Part shown: positions 49,385 through 61,500 of the stretch, piece after piece
How the letters are laid out: the number at the start of each line of letters is the position of its first letter
Position numbering within the stretch: the first letter of the stretch is position 1
Source of the DNA: Liolophura sinensis
Taxonomy: Eukaryota; Mollusca; Polyplacophora; Chitonida; Chitonidae
DNA: 64,000 nt
Assembly: GCF_032854445.1 (NCBI RefSeq)
Contig: NC_088302.1
Coordinates: forward strand, 28,184,330 to 28,248,329
Direction of reading: 5' to 3'
Program-made: the position numbers and the translations under genes
The notes under the pieces: generated by a model
Told to the model about the DNA's origin: nothing
Database searches by the model: none
The model's input: only the letters and a program-made list of their open reading frames with translations

Positions 49385-49533
49385 CTAAAGCATATTCTGA
49401 AGTCATGTGTTCTAAAATTATACTTTTTGTGAAATCCTGATCAAACTATGTCTCGCAAAATCAAAGTAAAAATATGCATAAATTATACTGAAAGTTGCTC
49501 TTTCATATGCGAACAGGTTGGGGAATTAAGGTA
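49385..49533 (+). mobile_element. MITE-like repeat A, copy 5, 5'-truncated
   Basis: AAAGCATATTCTGAAG through GGTTGGGGAATTAAGGTA. It ends 12 bases from the last visible HEXA exon. Confidence 0.6.
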
Positions 49534-49544
49534 GTCCAACTTAC

Positions 49545-52500
49545 AGTGACTCCATTGTCAATCACCTCCTGCCAAATGATGTACCCTTTCTGTAGACTGC
49601 TTATGATGTCCAGCAAACTTGGGAAGAAAGAAACATAACAATGTTTATATTGAGGAGTAACCTACGATTTCTGCATTTCAAAATTCAAATTTTCCTCCAG
49701 TTTATTTTGGACATCATGAACATTTTTGTCAGCTTGTAATCAAACTGTACAAACTCTCAGAACAGTTCAAGGGAGTGTATTTGACTAGAGTTATCAAAAA
49801 TATATCAGAAGTAAGATTCAAATATTCAAACACATCAACCAGTAGCTGCTCTACATACAAAGGAGGAAACTTCAGATTTCTAAAATCAGATAGCAATTAA
49901 TTATCAGCATTATTTGTCAGCACCCAAAAGATATGTGGGCATGTGCAGGCACTCCTCTTGAGACAGAACATATTTCTAATTCCATAATGCATGATATTTC
50001 AGTCCAACCTCAGAAGATATGGCATTGACTTAACTGTCTGAAATTCTATACACACATGTACAATTCAATCCACTCACTTCTGCATGTAATATTCTTCCAG
50101 TTTTGAGTAATCCGTTCCAAACTTCTTCAGTTTCATGAAGTCAGTAATCTTTGGGTTGCTTTGCCTGTAAGACAGAAATGTACATGTAAGTATGATTCTA
50201 CATTAACTGAATTATTAAATTCATAAATTCATAAATTTATTTATTTAGTTATTTGAAAGTGTCTGAACACATACTCAAGCACTTTTCACTTACATGATCC
50301 TGATTACTTTTATGGGTGGAGTGCCCAAGGTAAACCACCAACCTTTGGTATGTTACTGATGGTGTTATTAACAAACGTTAAACTGTAGTAGCATCCTTAG
50401 GGATACCGTCAATAACTTGTGGCTATCAAGGCCCTAGCAGCAGTGAAAGCAAGGGCATCTACACAATCCCTGTCCAAGACCTGGAATCCTGTGATAAAGA
50501 CCCAGCTGAGGCTGTAGCATTCCTGACCTTACATCTTTTTCCCCCTGTCTACCATATTTCTTATGACAATGTATATCTGAGTGAGTGCTTGGGGTTTAAC
50601 GTTGTACTCAACAATTTTTCATTTTGTCATATGACGATGAAGGAATCCTTAGGGTGTATGTAATGTGCCTCTTTGTCGCAGGACAGATTTCCACTACTCT
50701 TTCATCTAGTGCTGCTTCACTGAGATGACTTACTGAAGGCAAGTAAGCCACCCCGCCCGAACTATTATACTGATACGGGTCAACCAGTTGTTGCACAATC
50801 CCCTTCATGCTGAACACCCAATGTATATCTGAATTTCAAATATATTACTGCTTAAATATTACCCTTCAACAAGCCCTTTGAAGCCAGGTAAAACCAAATT
50901 TGTCACTGAGCAATTACATGACTGGTAATTAACCACTCACCAGCACTGGAAGGACACCTCATCCCCTCCCATGTGCATGTACTTGTCTGGGAAAACATCA
51001 GCTATCTCCTTGAAGAAATTCTGCAAGAATGTGTAAGTGGTGTTGACGGAGGGGTCAACGGGGCCATAGGACCCATCAGGCTGACCCCCAGAGTAGCACG
51101 TTGTCAGAAGGTCAGACTGACCTAGACCCCAAGATTCTGTGTGGCCTGTGAACAAAAAAAAAAAAAAAATGAAAAAATAACAATGACAAACAAGTGTGTC
51201 ACATCCAGGTCACAGTGCAGCCGTTCAACTTGTTATGTGATCACGCCCATTCTTAGCAAATGAAGATGCCAAAACTTTGACAACGTTTAAGGTTGGTAAT
51301 CATACAAAAAAAACACGTTCAAGCAAAATTAATGAACGTTGCACAAGTAATGAATCAAATAATAATTCTTAAATATTTTATTCTAAGCATGATAAGATTT
51401 ATTTATTTTTTTATTTATTTGGTCTTTTACACTGTACTCAAGAATATATCACTTTTGTGACAGCGGCCAGCATTATGGTTGGAGGAAACTGTGCAGAGCC
51501 CGGGAGAAACACATAACCATCTGTGTGTTGCTGGCAGCCTTCCTACATATGGACAGAACAGTTAATACCATCTAAGAACTAACCTGGCGAGTCATACTCT
51601 GGGACAGTTCTTATTCCTCTAATTCTGGCATACTCGATGATTTCCCGCACATCTTCCTGAGTGTACACATGATCAGGGGTGTAGGCTGCCTGCAGAATGG
51701 AGAGAACAAACCATCATACTGCAGGATAATAGTATAGCCTTAATGATTGAAAATTCAACCAAAAAAGTGCATTTTGGGAGGAAAATAAATATCAGGAGAT
51801 ATTACTTCTGGTGTTAAAATTTACATTTCCCAGTACATATCATCCTGCCTTCCAAACACTTCTCAAAACACCTTTTTACAGTCAACAAAACTTTTAGAAT
51901 CTGGCAAAAATGAGCAACTTAGTCATGGTTGAAATTTTAGGTCATTTAGGGTTTGTATATTTGTTAAAAAACAAAAAGTACTGCTGGATGAACTCTGGGC
52001 TATAATGCTGCTTTAATACTCTTTGGTTTAATTTATTTTATTTATTTGTTTGGTGTTTTACGCTGTACTCAAGAATATTTCACTTATACGACGGCGGCCA
52101 GCATTATGGCGAGTTGAAACCAGGCAGAGCCTGGAGGAAACCCATGACCATCCGAAGGTTGCTAGCAGACCTTCCCAAGTACGGACGGAGAGGCAGCCAG
52201 CATGAGCTGGACTTGAACTCACAGCGACTGAATTGGTGAGAGGCTTCTGGGTCACTACGCTGCGCTAGCGCGCTAACCGACTGAGCCACAGAGGCCCCCC
52301 TATGTCACATGTCACTCAATAGGTGACGCGGGGCCATATTCCTTTTTTTGCTTTAATAGATCAAGAAAATAAAATACAAAAAGGCAAACACAATCCTAAA
52401 AACGAAATGAAGCATATGTTGGATAAAAAAAACTCTATTGAACAGTACACTGCAAATAGTACACTAAAATAGTAGAATATATTTATAAATGCGTTTGAAA

Positions 52501-55500
52501 CATTGCATTGTATACGGTACTGAGCCACGTAGGTCCCTTCCCTCTTTGGTTTAATCCAGTATAAATTTTACTTATAAGCTTAAGCTATGCTGGTACATAC
52601 ATTCACTTGTACAAGATGTAGCATCCTCTGCGGTTAATCCACTGACCATCCACAGTGGACCAGTATCCACACCGTATTTTAGGACACAGACTTTATGGAA
52701 AATTAATGGGGGTCCGAGGCCATTTGACCTAAGGCTCTGAACATAACAAAAGTCATCCTATTCTGAGAGCTCTAATTGTCTTAATACAAGAATATTATCA
52801 GATCTGCTTGGGAGGTACACAATTTAGGGTAATATTCCCCTGGAACAAAGAGAGCACTCACCTTCTGACTCAGTGATGGATATGTATAGCTCTCGTATGG
52901 GAAGGCCTGGTCATCCACGATGTGCCAGTGAAACACGTTCATTTTGTTCTGAGCCATGGCATCCTACAGAACCAATACACGATACACAAAATAACCGCAT
53001 ACAGTGTACAGACAATTCCTCTAGCACAAAGCAACAGTCTTACAAGGTACATGAACTTTGAATTGTACAAAGTTTTGCTAAAAAACAAAGAAAAAAGTTT
53101 TTTCTTAATCTGTTAATATCTCCTCTATTTAATGAATATTTACAATAACTCCCACATACACAATGCAAAACTGTGTGAGCATATTTATAACAACTGTGAA
53201 TTAAATCTTGTGTTTCAATAAGATGCCTCGTTACAGCCCCTTCTTAGGAGCACAGGAATACCTAATTTGGTTAACCATCATCGGCCAAATTCTGTAAATG
53301 CTGATCATTTTTGAGAGATTTTATCTAAACAGACCAAAATACACCTATCGATTCAGACTAGTATTAAATATGTATTCAAAAGTATGTGGACTTCTGAATG
53401 TGAATCTTTGATGTACATGCCAAACTTCAGGTTAAAGTGAAAGACAGCACCTGACTAATGTCTATGTCCACTGAAAGACTACCATATGAAGTATCTTAAC
53501 CAGGCATTAAATATTTTTAAAAATTTTTTTCAACCCAGTAAAAGTTTATTGTAACTTTGTCTTGACACAGCTTCAGCCTGTCTCCATTATGGACAGCAAG
53601 GTGACGTCTCGTTTACTCTAACTATCGAAAGTATTTTCCGTATTATATTCAAAGCAGTAGCCATTGGAAGATAAAAACACCCTTTGTATGCATGAAAGAC
53701 AAAGGAGCAAAATTTAAATTCTTCACTTCTCATAAAAACAAAGATAAAAAAGATAATATAAGATTTAATTAATTTTAAGCATTCTCCGGTGAGATGCTGT
53801 CTTCTCATTTCCATCAACCTTGGAAATCCCTAATGAATTTTTCACCGACTCTGATAGTTATTTAGCATTTGCTGACTTAACAGTAAAATAAACAACAAAA
53901 AAATGTCTAACTAAAATGTATAATTTGAACAGCATGTTTAAGTGGGCCTAGAGTCTATGGGGGAGATGAATGTGGTTTTGGGCCGAGACGGTATGCTACT
54001 GTCTGACATAATTAGTGACACAGTCGTTGAATATTACATGGCTTGTAAATCAACTAATTTTATGTCTGTGGTGGTACGCAAATGATAACAGATCTGTCCC
54101 CGAGCACTGTGTGAAATGGACCCTGGGCTATACGTAACTAAATTGTTGTAAACGATCTCAAAATAATGTCAAAATAATAGTTCTGTGTTATCATCTGTCA
54201 CTTCATGGAGTCAATGGGTAAAGGCTACGTCACAGCTTAGGCTGCACAATCTGATAGCAACATATTTGATCGGATAAAATTCTCAAGATGTCTGCCTCGA
54301 TTCACACCAGCCATTGTGCAGTACTGTCATTTTGTTTCATATGTTATTTGGTGAAATCTCATTAAAATAATAAATTATGATACTTTTGAGAAAGCTTGAG
54401 AATTCTGCATTCAACTGAAATATGCTTTAGTTAGGTGCTGTCTTGTCCTTTAAATAGAGCATTTTTATCTCTTTAGTTGCAGTTATACTTTAACAAATAC
54501 ATATATGTAGTGTTAATACCAAATGTTCTTTGATTTTCCTGACAGAGACATAATGGCGGGACGTGTCGATCAAAGTGCCCCGGTGGGAAAATCTGGGAAA
54601 GTCACGGGTCATGGATTTGTTCACTCGGTACTGAAACAAAACATACAAAATTACCATCAAACATGACAGCCAATGGTGTAAAACTTGGTTAAAACTATAA
54701 CTCTGAGCAGGACTACATCAGCAAAACTGTGTATTTTACATCATAAATCATACTTGAAAAGATACTGTATTTAAAGAGTCAGCCAGTCAGCTTCTGAAGA
54801 AGAGGGACCATGACTCATTTAACCTATAGCCACAGCCAAAACAGATTTTTGGCCAAACCTTTAATGTGTGTGTAGTTCACAGAACAAAATATTTGATTCT
54901 GGATACTCTAACCTAGCGCAAATTGTATTACCATAGCATAGAAATAGCCGTTAAAAGTTGATCTTTTTGATGCATACTTTCAGTTCTAAATAATTTGGTG
55001 GTCTCATGGTTTAACTGAGCATCTGCCTCGAGACTGGCAGACCCGGGATGAACACCTGGTAGGGGCATATGGAACACTTTAATAATGATACTTGTAGCTG
55101 CCTTGCTTGGCACTCAGCCCTGAGAGGTTAGAGCAAGGAAACAGGACTGGTTGTCCCAGGGTCAGTATAATGTGACTGGGTGGGGGTGTAATGTCTAGTG
55201 TCTTCGCTTGATACTTCAGTGGCCGCAGCACTTTGGCGCCATGGACTCACCAAGCCACAAGAAGATACAGTGTATGTACACACACCTAATGACTCCCCGT
55301 TGTCATACAACTTAAAAATCGCTCAGTACGATGTTAAACCCAAGCTTACATACATAAATACTCTGGATTACAATTTTAGGCAGAGGATAGAAATCGTTTG
55401 TGAAACAGGCCACAGGGCTCAGGCTGGATTTCCACTAATGATTGCACTAGTACCGTACCTACCACTTGGAAATCATCCTCCCAGACCAGCTGGCTAAATG

Positions 55501-58500
55501 TCTCCAGGCCTCTCAGTGCTCCCCATATAGACTTAGCTGTCAACTTAGCGCCCTGATCATTGATGGATAACTCATCTGTAAATACAGAAAATGGAACATC
55601 TTACAGAAACTGTCCTGGGATCTACACATTTCCTGTCCAAGGTCAGGATTGAACCCTCACCTCGTGCAATTGTCTTAACCCACTACACCATGACCTGCTT
55701 ACTCACTCAGATTCATATTATGTACACTGTACTGGTTGATTAAAGATTCTTCTGTAATTTAAAACTGAAGGAAATGTAGACTGAACCTTGTCATATCAAA
55801 GCTCATGGCATAAGTCTACTGGCACCATTATCTTCTGACCAAAGCCTTTAAGCACAATGGCTTCATGTCCTGACTTGAAGCCACGTCAGATCTACATGTA
55901 CATGTGCTTACAAAGAGTATTTCTATATTAAGTGATATACATGTACCATATGGCTACAAGCAAAATGGCTTCATGTCCTGACTTGAAGCCACTTCAGGTC
56001 TTCATGTACATGTGCTTACAAAGAGTATTTCTATATTAAGTGATATACATGTACCATATGGCTACAAGCAAAATGGCTTCATGTCCTGACTTGAAGCCAC
56101 TTCAGGTCTTCATGTACATGTGCTTACAAAGAGTATTTCTATATTAATAGTGATATACATGTACCATCCGTCAATACTCATGTTAATACATAATTTTTAT
56201 CGAAGTTGTGGTGTAGAACATATCAGACTTTTCAGGGCTCAAAGTTATCACGAGAAGTCACATGTGCTGCTTCACCCATGTGTTCAAGTGCTCCTCACCT
56301 TTACAATGTGCTGCTTCACCCATGTGTTCAAGTGTTCCTCACCTTTACAATGTGCTGCTTCATATGTGCTGCTTCACCCATGTGTTCAAGTGTTCCTCAC
56401 CTTTACAATGTACTGCTTCATATGTGCTGCTTCACCCATGTGTTCAAGTGTTCCTCACCTTTACAATGTGCTGCTTCACATGTGCTGCTTCACCCATGTG
56501 TTCAAGTGTTCCTCACCTTTACAATGTGCTGCTTCACTTATGATGCATTATCCGAGTTTTTATGTGTGCCTCATCTTAAATTAAGCTGTGATACTTACCC
56601 ATACATTCTCACTATGATACTGCTGCATCTGAATTTGCAGGTTGGATAAATATGCTGATGTATGTGGAGGAGTAACCCAAGGTAAAATAACAGCTGAGAA
56701 ACACATCGGCTATCCCCAATAAAACTTGATAAAACTACACAGCTTTACAATTTGGAGCCGCTTTAGTTTACATATTTGGGCTAATCTTCAGCATAGTGTG
56801 AACTTGATAAAACTACACAGCTTTACAATTTGGAGCCGCTTTAGTTTACGTATTTGAGCTAATCTTCAGCATAGTGTGAACTTGATAAAACTACACAGCT
56901 TTACAATTTGGAGCCGCTTTAGTTTACATATTTGGGCTAATCTTCAGCACAGTGTGAACTTGATAAAACTACACAGCTTTACAATTTGGAGCCGCTTTAG
57001 TTTACGTATTTGAGCTAATCTTCAGCATAGTGTGAACTTGATAAAACTACACAGCTTTACAATTTGGAGCCGCTTTAGTTTACGTATTTGAGCTAATCTT
57101 CAGCATAGTGTGAACTTGATAAAACTACACAGCTTTACAATTTGGAGCCGCTTTAGTTTACGTATTTGGGCTAATCTTCAGCATAGTGTAAACTTGATAA
57201 AACTACACAGCTTTACAATTTGGAGCCGCTTTAGTTTACGTATTTGAGCTAATCTTCAGCATAGTGTGAACTTGATAAAACTACACAGCTTTACAATTTG
57301 GAGCCGCTTTAGTTTACGTATTTGAGCTAATCTTCAGCATAGTGTGAACTTGATAAAACTACACAGCTTTACAATTTGGAGCCGCTTTAGTTTACGTATT
57401 TGGGCTAATCTTCAGCATAGTGTGAACTTGATAAAACTACACAGCTTTACAATTTGGAGCCGCTTTAGTTTACGTATTTGAGCTAATCTTCAGCATAGTG
57501 TGAACTTGATAAAACTACACAGCTTTACAATTTGGAGCCGCTCTAGTTTACGTATTTGAGCTAATCTTCAGCATAGTGTGAACACCATTCACTGTCATAT
57601 CATATGTCAACATTGCTGGGTCAAGACAAAGGGCTCCAACATTTTACAAAGCAGGCCTATCATAGACATCTACAATTTTCTTCATTTTAAAAGCATCCGA
57701 TTTGTTCGCATTTCATGGGCAAATGTTGTATTTGTGTGGTCTTTTTGAAATATCTTTTGATTGGATTTTGACATGGACAATTTTAAATTGAAATATGAAC
57801 CATTTCAATAACAACTGATCTTGTGAGTATTATGTCCCTGATGTAAATACATGTAGGTGACTGGATTACTGCTTTGTGTATATTATGTCCCTGATGTAAA
57901 TACATGTAGGTGACTGGATTACTGCTTTGTGTGTATTATGTCCCTGATGTAAATACATGCAGGTGACTGGATTACTGCTTTGTGTGTATTATGTCCCTGA
58001 TGTAAATACATGCAGGTGACTGGATTACTGCTTTGTGTGTATTATGTCCCTGATGTAAATACATGCAGGTGACTGGATTACTGCTTTGTGTGTATTATGT
58101 CCCTGATGTAAATACATGCAGGTGACTGGATTACTGCCTTGTGTGTATTATGTCCCTGATGTAAATACATGCAGGTGACTGGACTACTGCTTTGTGTGTA
58201 TTATGTCCCTGATGTAAATACATGCAGGTGACTGGATTACTGCTTTGTGTGTATTATGTCCCTGATGTAAATACATGTAGGTGACTGGACTACTGCTTTG
58301 TGTGTATTATGTCCCTGATGTAAATACATGTAGGTGACTGGACTACTGCTTTGTGTGTATTATGTCCCTGATGTAAATACATGTAGGTGACTGGATTACT
58401 GCTTTGTGTGTATTATGTCCCTGATGTAAATACATGTAGGTGACTGGATTACTGCTTTGTAATCATCCACCTGGTTTTATCCACATTCACTCGCTACTGT

Positions 58501-61500
58501 CTCATAAATATCGAAACTATAACACCATAAAATGATGTGAATTGGAATAACTTCCAAGAATTGAGCTTCAAACAGGGCAAAGCTGCGATTCAGAAAATGT
58601 GTTATGGGTAAGACCAGCGTTGATCACAAGATTTCCGTATGTTGCTTAGCTGAAGGTTTCCATTCTGCAATTTGTGTGACCACTATATACAATATCTAAA
58701 GAAATCATTTGCATGCGTTAAATTTCACTGCTGTGGTCAAGTTAACAGTTAACCTCTTCATAGACGCTATCAGACTTTTATCAAATGCTGTTTAAGGTGA
58801 CTGATAGGAACTCCACACCATGAATACTATCAATGGACTGCTGATAACAAATGGACAATGGTCTAGTGCCATACTGTTTTATCATGGCATATGTCAAACC
58901 ATTTATCTGATGGGTCAGCCTTGTCCTGCTATTTAATGCCAATCAGTGTTCAAACAGATACAAGGCCTGAATAGTGATTGAAACTGAAAGGTATATAGTG
59001 GACCATAGAAGGAATTAATTTCATTTCACATCTTCAAAAACCTTTTGTGTAAACTACATGCTGACATGAATCTGATGTCAGAAAAGTAGCTGACAAGACA
59101 ATGAGTAGGCTCAATCAATGCAGGGCATCTATAGTGGTTCTGTATGCTAATGTTTCAGTTGATTACTTCAGATGACAGCCCTACACACAAGCCCTACCAT
59201 CCTTCCGTCATATGAAACAGTCTCATTATGTGCACTTTCTGGGACAATTCAAACCAACGAAGTATAAAGGCATCTTTTATTTGCCACGCCCCCTGAAAGG
59301 GTGCAGATGCCGTCTTTCTGTACTGACAGTGGACATATCTGTGTAAGATCTTTTAAGATGTTAAAAAGTGGCAGTTTCTGCTCCCTCCACAGGTGGCTCC
59401 TTTACTCCTAGGGTTGGGCTGGTGAAATCTCCCAAGCTGCCACACTTAGTATTTAAAGATAGGTGTGCAGACTTTGCACCGAGGCTGGAAACAGGTAATC
59501 TGACATCAGCTTTTGTCTGTCTAGAAAACATAGCTTAACGATGCTTTCAACAACTTAAGAGAACACTATGTATACAGGCTCTGACTAACTAATGGATGCA
59601 GGTCATGCTGGCCAGAGGGCTGTATAAGGCTGAGCAAGTAAAACCTCACCGCTATGTAGCATGTGACCTTACTTGTTAAAAAAAACTCTTTCTCTACATA
59701 CATTATGGCATGTAGGTAAGGGCTTTGTTGTAGGGAGTGGGGTTTGGAGGGTGGAGTGAGCGTCCAGTTTCTTGACTACACAGACTGAGCCTAGACCTAG
59801 ACCGATGGACTAGACTAAATCATCCAAAATATAAAGGCTTCCACAAGTTGCTACATAGTTAGAAAAAAGATACTTACATATATCATGTAAGTATCACAGA
59901 GGAGTTTGATTATGTTTCCCTTTAACGGGGGGACAAGTCAATATGAAACAAGGACCAGTACATGCACATCTGTAGGAGAGAGGTGTATTGGGTGTACAAG
60001 CTGATTTGTGGGAGATACGTGTACTGGGTGTACAAGCTGTTGTGTGGGAGATACATATGTACTGTGTGTATATGCTGATTTGTGGGAGATACATGTACTG
60101 TGTGTATATGCTGATCTTTGGGAGATACATGTACTGTGTGAATATGCTGTTTTGTGGGAGATACGTGTACTGTATTTGTGTATATGCTGACTTGTGGGAG
60201 ATACGTGTACTGTATTTGTGTATATGCTGACTTGTGGGAGATACGTGTACTGGGTGTACAAGCTGATTTGTGGGAGATGCATATGTACTGTGTGTATATG
60301 CTGATTTGTGGGAGATAAATGTACTGTGTGTATATGCTGATGTGTGGGAGATACATGTACTGTGTGTATATGCTGATCTGTGGGAGATACATGTACTGTG
60401 TGTATATGATGATTTGTGGGAGATACGTGTACTGTATTTGTGTATATGCTGATTTGTGGGAGATACCTGTACTGCGTGTATATACTAAGTCTATTTGATT
60501 TATTCACTTTAACTGTTATTTATCACCATCCTCAAAAACTGTTTATACTCAAAAGGCAAAACCCTTGACCTTTGGCAAGTTATACCAACCTATGTGTCAC
60601 GCACACCATATTGGTGGAAGACAAATGATCTTCAATAAAAGTTGACTTTCAGACAGGTTTGGTGACAGGCAGCAGACATGGCTGAGAGACGGGTTTACTC
60701 AAGGCCAAGATGTCATAGCTCTGCAATATTACTATTTACACAATACAGTTTCCAGTGTTACCGTGTGAAACAGACCCAAATGTGTCAGATTTACGGAAAA
60801 CACCATTTACCAGTTCATACATGCATTAAAACTTTCGTACTGTCAACCGTGGTCAACCAAATATTTCTCCAAATATTTTTGTCCTATTTTAAGGCTAGCC
60901 TAACCAAAACTGATCCATGACAATCACACAAATTCACAAAAAAACACAGCTTCCACTGCTATCTGAGTCTGCTTGTCTTGGTCACATGATTCATGTTGCC
61001 ACTTACAAGGTCACAAGTGAGATAATTTTGCTACACATCTACATGACTCTACATCTGACAAAGGCTGACAACAGGTCATGATCCTATGGTCAGTCTCTTT
61101 CAAGCAGTACGATGGCGGTGAGCTCACCAGGTGATATGACATAGACTTTGAAAATGTGACCACGAACCTGGTATAGCGTGTCTCAAAAATTGTTTGGTTA
61201 ATTACAGGAACTAGTTGGTTGATGTAGATTTACATACATGTGTGCTAGGGAAGTTTTAATGCACATGTGAAGACCAGTACATCTTCCTTGCTATAAATCC
61301 AACATATTTGGGGCTGTTACACTTCATAACTCTCAGATGAGATTTACCCAACTCCGCCACTAGAGTTACCCAACTCTACAACTTTGTTATTGATAAAGAC
61401 ATTTTGAGCAGATATGATAGGAGACTGTGAGAGTTGTGTAAGCTACAGCCAGGCATGGGCTGGTGGGAGAGTGCAGTAAAAGACAAAATTCGTCAACTTG

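Noticed and set aside
54544-54630. Earlier donor (GTCAGG) ending HEXA exon 3 at 54544
   Set aside because: It would delete the SVRKIKEHL segment conserved in the family. The donor at 54520 gives a 111-bp exon and restores the alignment.
59894-60507. Minus-strand 156-189-codon His/Ser/Thr repeat proteins
   Set aside because: Readings of the 36-bp array in HEXA intron 1.
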